This document shows positions 1 to 5,129 of a DNA stretch of 6,036 nt, in pieces. Numbering within the stretch: position 1 is the stretch's first letter; each line of letters starts with the position of its first letter. The notes below the pieces were generated by a model. That model was not told the origin of the DNA. It ran no database searches and was given only the letters and a program-made list of their open reading frames with translations. This stretch comes from Pseudomonadota bacterium (lineage in GTDB: Bacteria > Pseudomonadota > Alphaproteobacteria > Rhizobiales > Devosiaceae), in assembly GCA_023427545.1 (NCBI GenBank), contig JAEZBF010000124.1, forward strand, positions 1-6,036, in the 5' to 3' direction. The position numbers and the translations under genes were made by a program.

Positions 1-194
1 GGCCAATGGATCCCTTCCCCGTGCCCGATCAAACGCCAGTTGCGGCGCTCCTCCGCGCTCGCTTCACGCAGTCGAGGGTACCACTCAAGCGGCACGGTGA
101 GTTCCCGTCCGTCCTCGAGAACGACACGAAGACGCTCGTCGGTAACATCGACGTCGATAGCAAGCGGATCAGTGGTCAGTGTCAAAATGCTCAT
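1..194 (-). CDS. DUF2442 domain protein, 3' end missing (runs off left edge)
   Basis: The visible 64 residues start at the ATG at 194-192 and stay open to base 1, so the C-terminus is outside the window. The protein begins MSILTLTTDP. It carries the DUF2442 hallmarks: a strand DGRELTVPLEWYPRL (residues 28-42), a short helix EASAEERRNW (44-53) and LIGHGEGIHW (55-64). In the family this last motif usually continues to a few more residues such as P-D-L-D-E. Function is unknown. DUF2442 genes commonly sit beside DUF4160 genes, and the pair is often discussed as toxin-antitoxin-like, though I know of no firm activity. The start overlaps the end of the DUF4160 gene by 26 bases in another frame, which suggests translational coupling. 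No clear Shine-Dalgarno is visible. Family assignment is confident; function is not. Confidence 0.85.
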   Translation of the reverse strand, partial: MSILTLTTDPLAIDVDVTDERLRVVLEDGRELTVPLEWYPRLREASAEERRNWRLIGHGEGIHW

Positions 195-411
195 GCCAAG
201 CTTTCAGCAACGTGGCTCGGTGTTGTAGCACGAGTTGGCGAATGACGCGCAGCTGGTGATCCTTAAATCGTTTCGAGGACGCCAGTTCTACGGGCTCCAG
301 CCAGTACTTGGCCAGGCTGTCACCCCATTCCACATGGATATGCGGCGGTTCCCCGGGCTCGCGGCTATAGAAATAGAAGCGATACCCATCGAGCCGAAGA
401 ACAGTCGGCAT
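169..411 (-). CDS. DUF4160 domain protein, complete (80 aa)
   Basis: This is a complete 80-residue protein with the signature blocks of DUF4160: MPTVLRLDGYRFYFYS (1-16), EPPHIHVEWG (21-30), AKYWLEPVEL (34-43) and a C-terminal helical part ending in AWHEHF (71-76). Length matches the usual 75-100 residues. Function is unknown. The HIHVE motif is the family's most conserved part, and its histidines could be catalytic or metal-binding, but that is inference. The ATG lies only three bases after the TGA of the upstream dehydrogenase gene, and the 3' end overlaps the DUF2442 start. No good Shine-Dalgarno precedes the ATG: an AAGG lies about 18 bases upstream, so reinitiation after the dehydrogenase stop is plausible. 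G+C over 181-410 is about 56% by hand count, below the sugar genes, which hints at a separate origin. Confidence 0.9.
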   Translation of the reverse strand: MPTVLRLDGYRFYFYSREPGEPPHIHVEWGDSLAKYWLEPVELASSKRFKDHQLRVIRQLVLQHRATLLKAWHEHFDTDH

Positions 412-414
412 CGC

Positions 415-1566
415 TCACACGTCGCTGAACCTTGTCCATTTGCCATCGTTGCGGCTCGACTGGATGGCGGCGGTGATGAACTCGAGGCCCTCGACGCCAT
501 CTGCGAGGCTGGGCAGCAGCGGCGCGTAGGCTTTGCCGGTGCCGCGGATGACTTCGGCGAACTGGCTGTAGAGGGTCGCGAACGCCTCGAGGTATCCCTC
601 CGGGTGACCCCCGGGAATGCGCACATTCATGCTCGCGGCCGGTGGCTGGCTGATGGCGCCGCCGCGGGTGAGCAGAGTTGCCGGCTTGCCGAGCTCGGTG
701 AACCACATCTGGTTGGGATTGTCCTGCCGCCAGGAAAGGCCCGCCTTCTCGCCGTAGACGCGCAGCTGCAGGCCGTTCTCGTTGCCGGGCGCGACCTGGC
801 TTGCCCAGAGCATGCCGCGCGCGCCGCCCTGGAAGCGGAGCAGGATGTGGACGTTGTCGTCGACCTTGCGGCCCTTGACGAAGCTCTGGAGATCGGCGCT
901 GACCGCCTCCGTCTTCAGCCCGGTAACGAACCGCGCGAGATTATAGGCGTGGGTGCCGATGTCGCCGATCGCACCACCGGCGCCGGAGCGGGCCGGATCC
1001 GTGCGCCAGGCGGCTTGCTTGTTGCCGGGATCGGCCGGCGCGGAAAGCCAGTCTTGCGGGTACTCGGCCTGGACGACGCGAATTTTTCCGAGCGCGCCTG
1101 ATTTCACCAGTTCCCGCGCCTGCCGAATGAGCGGATAGCCGGTGTAGTTGTGGGTGAGGAGGAATTTGGCGCCCTTCTTGGGCTTCACGGCGGCGAGGGC
1201 ACGCGCGTCCTCGAGTGTGGAAGTCAGCGGCTTGTCGCAGATGACGTGGATGCCTGCTTCGAGGAAGGCCCTCGCCGGCGCGAAGTGGACGTTGTTCGGC
1301 GTGACAATAGAGACCGCTTCGATGCCGTCGGGGCGGCGGCTCTCCGCCTCCACCATCTGCTGCCAGCTGTCGTAGATGCGGTCCTCGGCGAGGCCGACGT
1401 TGCGGCCGGACTCGCGCGCGACGTCAGGGCGCGACGACAGCGCGCCGGCGACGAGCTCGTAGTCGCCATCGAGACGCGCCGCGATGCGATGCACATAGCC
1501 GATGAAGGCGCCGGTGCCGCCACCGACCATGCCCAGGCGAATGCGTCGTGCTCCGGTTTCAGCCAT
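415..1566 (-). CDS. Gfo/Idh/MocA family NAD(P)-dependent sugar dehydrogenase (second module)
   Basis: This 383-residue cytoplasmic oxidoreductase has an N-terminal Rossmann domain (about 9-130) with a glycine-rich loop GMVGGGTGAFIG (12-23). A C-terminal alpha/beta substrate domain follows. Visible active-site motifs are CDKP (110-113, catalytic-type Lys112) and GDIGTHAYNL (201-210, Asp202 and His206). The Lys/Asp/His set is the arrangement of myo-inositol dehydrogenase. The family oxidises or reduces a sugar or inositol hydroxyl with NAD(P). The extended GGxGAFIGxVHR loop marks a subfamily often paired with the TIM-barrel protein encoded just upstream, and similar pairs act on keto-sugars or inositols. 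The ATG is chosen because AGGGGGGA lies 4 bases upstream and because it directly follows the upstream stop (12-base gap). The substrate is not determinable; a glucoside 3-dehydrogenase or inositol dehydrogenase are both possible. Confidence 0.93.
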   Translation of the reverse strand: MAETGARRIRLGMVGGGTGAFIGYVHRIAARLDGDYELVAGALSSRPDVARESGRNVGLAEDRIYDSWQQMVEAESRRPDGIEAVSIVTPNNVHFAPARAFLEAGIHVICDKPLTSTLEDARALAAVKPKKGAKFLLTHNYTGYPLIRQARELVKSGALGKIRVVQAEYPQDWLSAPADPGNKQAAWRTDPARSGAGGAIGDIGTHAYNLARFVTGLKTEAVSADLQSFVKGRKVDDNVHILLRFQGGARGMLWASQVAPGNENGLQLRVYGEKAGLSWRQDNPNQMWFTELGKPATLLTRGGAISQPPAASMNVRIPGGHPEGYLEAFATLYSQFAEVIRGTGKAYAPLLPSLADGVEGLEFITAAIQSSRNDGKWTRFSDV

Positions 1567-1570
1567 CTTG

Positions 1571-1578
1571 TCCCCCCT
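1571..1578 (-). promoter_or_regulatory. Shine-Dalgarno for the 415-1566 dehydrogenase
   Basis: On the minus strand the sequence reads TAG-AGGGGGGA-CAAG-ATG. The ribosome-binding site begins at the base after the upstream stop codon and sits 4 bases from the start. It fixes the ATG at 1566 as the start and shows the gene is translated from a polycistronic message. Confidence 0.8.
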
Positions 1579-2637
1579 CTAGCGATCGAGGCCGAGCATC
1601 TTGCGGTTCGCCGCAAGATCGGTGCCCGAGGACGCGAAGTCGTCGAAGGCCCGCTCGGTCACCCGAATTATGTGCTGCTCGATGAATGGCGCGCCCTCGG
1701 AAGCGCCCTGCTCGGGGTGCTTCATGGCATCTTCCCACTCGAGTACGGCCCAGCCGTCGAAATCGTACTGCGTCAGCTTGGAGAACACGGCCGCCCAATC
1801 GACATGGCCGTCGCCAAGCGAGCGGAAGCGGCCGGCGCGCTGCACCCAGCCTTGATAGCCGCCGTAGACGCCCTGCTTGCCGCTGGGATTGAACTCGGCG
1901 TCCTTGGCGTGAAACATCTTTATCTTGTCGTGGTAGATATCGATGTAGGCGAGATAATCGAGCGCCTGCAGGATGAAGTGGCTGGGGTCGTAGAGGATAT
2001 TCGCGCGGGGGTGATTATTGGTCGCCTCGAGGAACATCTCGTAGGTGATCCCGTCGTGGAGATCTTCACCGGGGTGGATCTCGTAACAGACGTCGACGCC
2101 GTTGCGGTCGAACTCGTCGAGGATCGGTGTCCAGCGGCGGGCCAGTTCGGCGAAGGCTTCCTCGATCAGCCCTGCGGGGCGCTGTGGCCAGGGATAGATG
2201 AAAGGCCAGGCGAGCGCGCCCGAGAAGGTCGCGTGGACCTTGAAGCCCATGTTCTTGCTCGCCTTGGCCGCCCACATCAGCTGCTGCACGGCCCATTCCT
2301 GCCGGGCCTTGGGATTGTTGTGGACGCTGGCCGGCGCGAAGCCGTCGAACGCGGTGTCATAGGCGGGATGCACCGCGATCAACTGGCCCTGCAGGTGGGT
2401 GGTGAGATCGGTGATCTCGACGCCATGCTTGCGGGTGGTCGCGTGCAGATCGTCCGCATAGGCCTGGCTGGTCGCCGCCTTCTCGAGGTCGATCAGCTGA
2501 CCGGCCCAGGCGGGGAGCTGGATACCCTTGTAGCCGAGGCTGCCGGCCCACTTCGCGATGTTGTCCAGATTGTCGAACGGCGCGACGTCGCCGGCGAACT
2601 GGCCAAGGAAGATGGCCGGTCCCTTGATCGTCTTCAT
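1579..2637 (-). CDS. Sugar phosphate isomerase/epimerase-family TIM-barrel protein (352 aa, second module)
   Basis: This is a cytoplasmic xylose-isomerase-like (AP_endonuc_2) TIM barrel, longer than the common 250-300 residues. Candidate divalent-metal ligands sit at strand ends: Glu186 in YEIHPGED (185-192), Asp217 in YDPSHF (216-221), His243 in FHAKD (242-246) and Glu300 in VLEWED (298-303). The Asp-to-His spacing of 26 residues matches ketose 3-epimerases. Other marked blocks are GPAIFLGQFAGD (6-17), THLQGQLIAVHPAYD (80-94) and GVYGGYQGW (256-264). The family epimerises, isomerises, dehydrates or beta-eliminates keto-sugars. Its gene ends 12 bases before the dehydrogenase start, so the two probably act in sequence. 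The ATG is supported by AGGGGGGA 4 bases upstream. Substrate and exact reaction are unknown; a 3-keto-sugar lyase, hydratase or epimerase is my inference from the pairing. Confidence 0.92.
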   Translation of the reverse strand: MKTIKGPAIFLGQFAGDVAPFDNLDNIAKWAGSLGYKGIQLPAWAGQLIDLEKAATSQAYADDLHATTRKHGVEITDLTTHLQGQLIAVHPAYDTAFDGFAPASVHNNPKARQEWAVQQLMWAAKASKNMGFKVHATFSGALAWPFIYPWPQRPAGLIEEAFAELARRWTPILDEFDRNGVDVCYEIHPGEDLHDGITYEMFLEATNNHPRANILYDPSHFILQALDYLAYIDIYHDKIKMFHAKDAEFNPSGKQGVYGGYQGWVQRAGRFRSLGDGHVDWAAVFSKLTQYDFDGWAVLEWEDAMKHPEQGASEGAPFIEQHIIRVTERAFDDFASSGTDLAANRKMLGLDR

Positions 2638-2641
2638 CTAT

Positions 2642-2649
2642 TCCCCCCT
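2642..2649 (-). promoter_or_regulatory. Shine-Dalgarno for the 1579-2637 isomerase
   Basis: The minus strand reads AGGGGGGA-ATAG-ATG. The eight-base site and 4-base spacer are the same as those before the 415-1566 dehydrogenase, and they support the ATG at 2637. Confidence 0.8.
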
Positions 2650-2702
2650 GATGGGCGCGGCTTGGCTGACGTACCTCAGCGCCGCTGTTCCGGTGTGCCG
2701 CG

Positions 2703-2731
2703 AACCTTCACCGGCAAGGTTGAACTGTCAA
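2703..2731 (-). promoter_or_regulatory. Candidate internal promoter with an inverted repeat (weak)
   Basis: A perfect TTGACA (2731-2726) is followed 17 bases later by AAGGTT (2708-2703), which is only a poor match to a -10 box. An inverted repeat AACCTT-N7-AAGGTT (2703-2721) fills the spacer and the -10 position, where a repressor operator often lies. The start codon is 65 bases beyond. The -10 is weak by sigma-70 standards, so this is a candidate only. Confidence 0.3.
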
Positions 2732-2766
2732 GCCGGGCGCAGGTTTGAACCCAGAGCGGTGGGCGA

Positions 2767-3066
2767 TCAGGTGTCCCTGAACACGCTGTCGGCAAAGTGC
2801 ACGTTCACATCGGACTCGATCATGGCTGCCGTGATCTTCCCAATCATCGTATGGAAGTGCGGCAGCGTCTGGTGGAAGCGGTGAGCGGCATCGTCGACAA
2901 AGCACTCGCAGAGGAACGCGGCGTCGGGGTCGTCGAGCTTGGGGTTGAACTCGAAGAAGACGTTTCCCTCCTCGCGGCGTACATCCTCGATCAGCGGTTG
3001 AATTTCGGCGAGCAGCGCGTCGCGCCTTCCCGGCTTGAAGCAGAATGTGCCGATGATGAACTTCAC
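2767..3066 (-). CDS. ABM-domain (YgiN-like) putative quinol/antibiotic-biosynthesis monooxygenase
   Basis: This 99-residue protein has the size and pattern of a single-domain dimeric alpha/beta-barrel ABM protein. Strand KFIIGTFCFKPG (2-13) is followed by a helix (about 14-32), EEGNVFFEF (32-40), a strand AAFLCECF (49-56), then HRFHQTLPHF (62-71), matching the family's H-x(n)-PHF block. Relatives such as YgiN act on quinols, and other members oxidise aromatic polyketides without cofactor. Many have no known substrate, and the same fold includes sugar mutarotases of the RhaM type. GTG at 3066 is preferred over a GTG 11 codons upstream (3099) because GGAGGGGGA lies 4 bases before it and family members start at this strand. 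It sits between two sugar dehydrogenase/isomerase pairs, which suggests a role on the same substrate, but that is inference. Confidence 0.85.
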   Translation of the reverse strand: MKFIIGTFCFKPGRRDALLAEIQPLIEDVRREEGNVFFEFNPKLDDPDAAFLCECFVDDAAHRFHQTLPHFHTMIGKITAAMIESDVNVHFADSVFRDT

Positions 3067-3070
3067 GGTC

Positions 3071-3079
3071 TCCCCCTCC
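3071..3079 (-). promoter_or_regulatory. Shine-Dalgarno that decides the GTG start of the ABM gene
   Basis: The minus strand reads GGAGGGGGA-GACC-GTG. This strong site with a 4-base spacer supports the GTG at 3066-3064 and argues against the upstream in-frame GTG at 3099, which would place the site inside the coding region. Confidence 0.75.
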
Positions 3080-3091
3080 ACAATGAACCGG

Positions 3092-3108
3092 GCGGGCACA
3101 TGGCCCGC
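3092..3108 (-). repeat. GC hairpin between dehydrogenase and ABM genes
   Basis: GCGGGC-CATGT-GCCCGC forms a perfect 6-bp GC stem with a 5-base loop, 10 bases after the stop of the 3119-4258 dehydrogenase. No T-run follows on the minus strand, so it is not a standard intrinsic terminator. It could slow 3'-to-5' decay of the upstream message or partly attenuate transcription. Chance occurrence in GC-rich DNA is also possible. Confidence 0.4.
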
Positions 3109-3118
3109 TCCTAGACGA

Positions 3119-4258
3119 CTACTTCAGCAGCGCGCGAGCCTCCTCGGGGCCGAGCGCCGCCGGGCGTTCGCAGGTGGTCGTCAGCGTGAGGACCTGCCCC
3201 TGCTCTCCCGCCTTGAGCAGGCTGGTCATGACATCCACCGCGTGGAGCGCGACATCGAGCCCGCAGCGGGCGGGCCGACCCTCGGCAATCGAGGCCATCA
3301 TGTCGGCGAGTCCGGCGGTGCGGTAGTTCGCACGCTGGTTCCCCGAGTTGTCGGTCTGGTTTATCTTGCCGAACGGGTGGTCCCACGGCTCGACCTCGGT
3401 CTTTGTTCCCGCGACGTCGGTTGTGACCAGCTTGCCGCCGAAGAAGTTTGGATCAGGCACATAGACCGTGCCATCGACGCCGTAGAGTTCGATGTTGTGG
3501 TGGCCGTGGCTCGCGACATCCCAGCTGGCGCCAACGGTGACGACCGCGCCGTTGTGAAATTCCAGCACACCGTGAATCGTGGTCGGCGTGCCGACCTTGA
3601 TCTTCGTACCCTTATACGGCCCCTCGGCGGTGACCTCACGCTCGGCACGGGCCATCGTCGTGAAGGCGGTGACTCGCTTGACCGGTCCGATCAGGTGGAT
3701 GAGATCGGTGACGTAGTAGGGGCCGACGTCGAGTACCGGGCCAGCGCCGACCTGGAAGAAGAAATCCGGGTTCGGATGCCAGTGCTCCATGCCCCGGCTC
3801 ATGACGTGCGTAGTGCCGCTCATGATCTTGCCGAGCTTGCCGGAGTCGATAATCTGCCGCGCCTGTTGGTGTGCGCCGCCGAGGAAGGTGTCAGGCGCCG
3901 AGCCGACGCGCAGCTTGCGGTCGTCGGCTGCCTTGCGCACCGCCGTGCCCTCCTCGAGCGAGAGCACGAACGGCTTCTCGGAATAAGCATGCTTGCCCGC
4001 CGAGAGCGCGTCCATCGTGACCTTGTAGTGGGTCGCGGGGACCGTCAGGTTCACGATGACGTCGATCTCGCTGTTCTTGAGCAGCTCGTCGGGCGTCTGG
4101 GCGGAGACGCCGAACTCCTCGGACCGCTTCCTGGCGGCTTCGGGGATGATGTCGGCGACGGCTCGCACCTCCAGTCCCTTGAACAGCGGCGCGAGGCGGA
4201 GGTAAGCGGCGGAGATGTTGCCGGCACCCATGATGCCGACGCCGTAGGTCTTGGCCAT
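3119..4258 (-). CDS. Gfo/Idh/MocA family NAD(P)-dependent sugar dehydrogenase (first module)
   Basis: This 379-residue cytoplasmic oxidoreductase has a Rossmann N-domain with the nucleotide loop GIMGAGNIS (8-16). SEKP (93-96) holds the catalytic-type Lys95. DVGPYYVTDLIHL (177-189) carries Asp177 and Tyr181 where inositol dehydrogenases have Asp and His. Tyr at this place resembles glucose-fructose oxidoreductase-type members. The C-terminal domain contains HWHPNPDFFFQVGAGP (159-174), probably lining the sugar site. The enzyme likely oxidises a sugar or glycoside hydroxyl with NAD(P); the substrate is unknown. ATG at 4258 is chosen because the family begins just before the first strand. A GTG at 4270 would add four residues and overlap the upstream gene. 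Only two bases separate its ATG from the TGA of the upstream isomerase, and no clear Shine-Dalgarno is seen, so translation is probably coupled. Confidence 0.93.
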   Translation of the reverse strand: MAKTYGVGIMGAGNISAAYLRLAPLFKGLEVRAVADIIPEAARKRSEEFGVSAQTPDELLKNSEIDVIVNLTVPATHYKVTMDALSAGKHAYSEKPFVLSLEEGTAVRKAADDRKLRVGSAPDTFLGGAHQQARQIIDSGKLGKIMSGTTHVMSRGMEHWHPNPDFFFQVGAGPVLDVGPYYVTDLIHLIGPVKRVTAFTTMARAEREVTAEGPYKGTKIKVGTPTTIHGVLEFHNGAVVTVGASWDVASHGHHNIELYGVDGTVYVPDPNFFGGKLVTTDVAGTKTEVEPWDHPFGKINQTDNSGNQRANYRTAGLADMMASIAEGRPARCGLDVALHAVDVMTSLLKAGEQGQVLTLTTTCERPAALGPEEARALLK

Positions 4259-4260
4259 GA

Positions 4261-5007
4261 TCACATCCACTGCTTGACGGCGGCGATCGACTGCCGCGCG
4301 AAGCGGATCGGATCGCTGGGCTTGTCGTGTTCGGCGACGAAGTACTGCGCCCGGGTCTTCGACTTGGCATCTGCGAGGAGCTGCTTCCAGTCGAGCGTGC
4401 CGGTGCCGACGTCGGCCCAGCCGTCTTCGTCCATCTTCTCGCCGGCCGGAGCGATGTCCTTAACGTGGATCGCAGTGATCCGGCTCCCCTGCTTGTCCAT
4501 CCACGCGACCGGGTCCTGACCGCCCTTCACCACCCAGGCGAGGTCCATTTCCCACTCGAGCTCGGGAGCTTCCTCGAACAGGATCTCGATCGGGAACTTG
4601 CCGTCGGCCCCCTGCTGAAACTCCCAATGATGGTTGTGGTAGCCGAAGGCGATGCCCCCGGCGCGCAGGCCTTCGGAGATACGCTTGAGGCCCTGCCCAA
4701 GCTGCTGCCAGCTGCCCTTGCCTTCGCGGTAGTCGGAGGACGGAGGCGCCGGGCAGTAGATCGTCTTAATGCCCACGGTCCGGGCGATCTCGATCGCCTT
4801 GCTCGTATCCTCGAGCTGGGCGTAGCCGATGTGGGCGGTGGGCATGCTCAGCCCGACCTTCTTCAGCGTCTCTGCCAGACCCGCAGGATCGCCAAACTGG
4901 CCGCCCCAGCCCTCGACCTGGGTGTAGCCGAGCTCCTTGAGCGTCTTGAGCGTCTCCTCCAGCGAGGTGGCATTCCGCGCGCTGTAGAGCTGGTAGGAAA
5001 AGTCCAT
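4261..5007 (-). CDS. Sugar phosphate isomerase/epimerase-family TIM-barrel protein (248 aa, first module)
   Basis: This compact cytoplasmic xylose-isomerase-like barrel starts MDFSYQLYSAR (1-11). It carries GYHNHHWEF (122-130), WEMDLAWVVKGGQDP (152-166), HVKD (181-184), DVGTGTLDW (199-207) and AEHD (225-228). Candidate metal ligands are Glu129 (or a histidine of the HNHH run), Asp155, His181 and Glu226. The Asp-to-His spacing is 26 residues, as in the longer paralogue-like protein encoded at 1579-2637. The YHNH-x-x-EF plus HVKD pattern is typical of proteins encoded beside Gfo/Idh/MocA dehydrogenases in sugar and glycoside operons. Length is complete for this short subfamily. The gene stops two bases before the dehydrogenase ATG, so the two are a translational pair. 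An isomerase, epimerase, dehydratase or keto-glycoside lyase role all remain possible. Confidence 0.92.
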   Translation of the reverse strand: MDFSYQLYSARNATSLEETLKTLKELGYTQVEGWGGQFGDPAGLAETLKKVGLSMPTAHIGYAQLEDTSKAIEIARTVGIKTIYCPAPPSSDYREGKGSWQQLGQGLKRISEGLRAGGIAFGYHNHHWEFQQGADGKFPIEILFEEAPELEWEMDLAWVVKGGQDPVAWMDKQGSRITAIHVKDIAPAGEKMDEDGWADVGTGTLDWKQLLADAKSKTRAQYFVAEHDKPSDPIRFARQSIAAVKQWM

Positions 5008-5016
5008 GTCAGTCGA

Positions 5017-5022
5017 TCCTCT
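5017..5022 (-). promoter_or_regulatory. Shine-Dalgarno for the 4261-5007 isomerase
   Basis: AGAGGA lies 9 bases before the ATG at 5007 and supports that start. It differs in sequence and spacing from the G-rich sites used further downstream in the operon. Confidence 0.6.
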
Positions 5023-5104
5023 GGTTGTCTGTTGCCCAACCGCCGCGGGCGTGTCGCAGTGACGCCACTTGTCCGCTGGCGCAAGTAGGCTTTGGTCGGG
5101 GACT

Positions 5105-5118
5105 GAGAAATATCTCTC
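5105..5118. repeat. AT-rich 14-base near-palindrome (operator candidate)
   Basis: GAGAAATATCTCTC pairs end to end with one mismatch (six of seven pairs). It lies 11 bases after the ATPase stop and about 98 bases before the isomerase start. It stands out as AT-rich within GC-rich surroundings. It could bind a dimeric regulator or be a chance palindrome. Confidence 0.35.
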
Positions 5119-5129
5119 CGAGTAGCGGC

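Larger units (their letters stand above)
2638..2766 (-). other. 129-base intergenic gap within the gene cluster
   Basis: This is the longest non-coding stretch in the window and separates the ABM-fold gene from the second isomerase/dehydrogenase pair. I see no small gene and no GC stem followed by a T-run, so no intrinsic terminator. It holds a weak promoter-like element with an inverted repeat (2703-2731) and the isomerase ribosome-binding site. The second pair may therefore be read through from upstream, have its own promoter, or both. Confidence 0.6.
5008..5129 (-). other. 122-base gap between transporter ATPase and first enzyme pair
   Basis: There is no gene here and no terminator with a T-run. 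It contains an AT-rich palindrome near the ATPase stop (5105-5118) and overlapping 5-bp inverted repeats: CGCCA/TGGCG at 5063-5067 and 5077-5081, and ACTTG/CAAGT at 5067-5071 and 5082-5086. It also holds the isomerase ribosome-binding site. I see no convincing -35/-10 pair. The gap may be a regulated junction or simply an untranslated spacer. Confidence 0.5.

Noticed and set aside
235..1101. 288-codon open frame on the plus strand
   Set aside because: It is antisense to the second dehydrogenase and DUF4160. No family motif or ribosome-binding site was seen.
1150..2748. 532-codon open frame on the plus strand
   Set aside because: It lies antisense to the isomerase and dehydrogenase genes, which have clear family motifs and ribosome-binding sites. 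The predicted protein has no recognisable motif and a biased, repetitive composition typical of GC-rich antisense frames.
3067..3099. Eleven-codon N-terminal extension of the ABM protein from a GTG at 3099
   Set aside because: The strong Shine-Dalgarno at 3071-3079 would fall inside the coding region, and ABM proteins normally begin at the first beta strand, which the GTG at 3066 provides.
3092..3108. Intrinsic terminator after the first dehydrogenase
   Set aside because: The stem is only 6 bp and no T-run follows on the minus strand, so I kept it as a hairpin and not a terminator.
4259..4270. GTG start four codons upstream for the first dehydrogenase
   Set aside because: It has no better ribosome-binding site, and the ATG at 4258 fits the family's usual start just before the first Rossmann strand.
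3035..4519. 494-codon open frame on the plus strand
   Set aside because: It is antisense to the first dehydrogenase and part of the first isomerase. Its Arg/Asp/Val-rich translation shows no domain, so I read it as a GC-driven shadow.
4327..5088. 253-codon open frame on the plus strand
   Set aside because: It is antisense to the first isomerase, with a Leu/Arg/Ala-rich composition and no recognisable domain.
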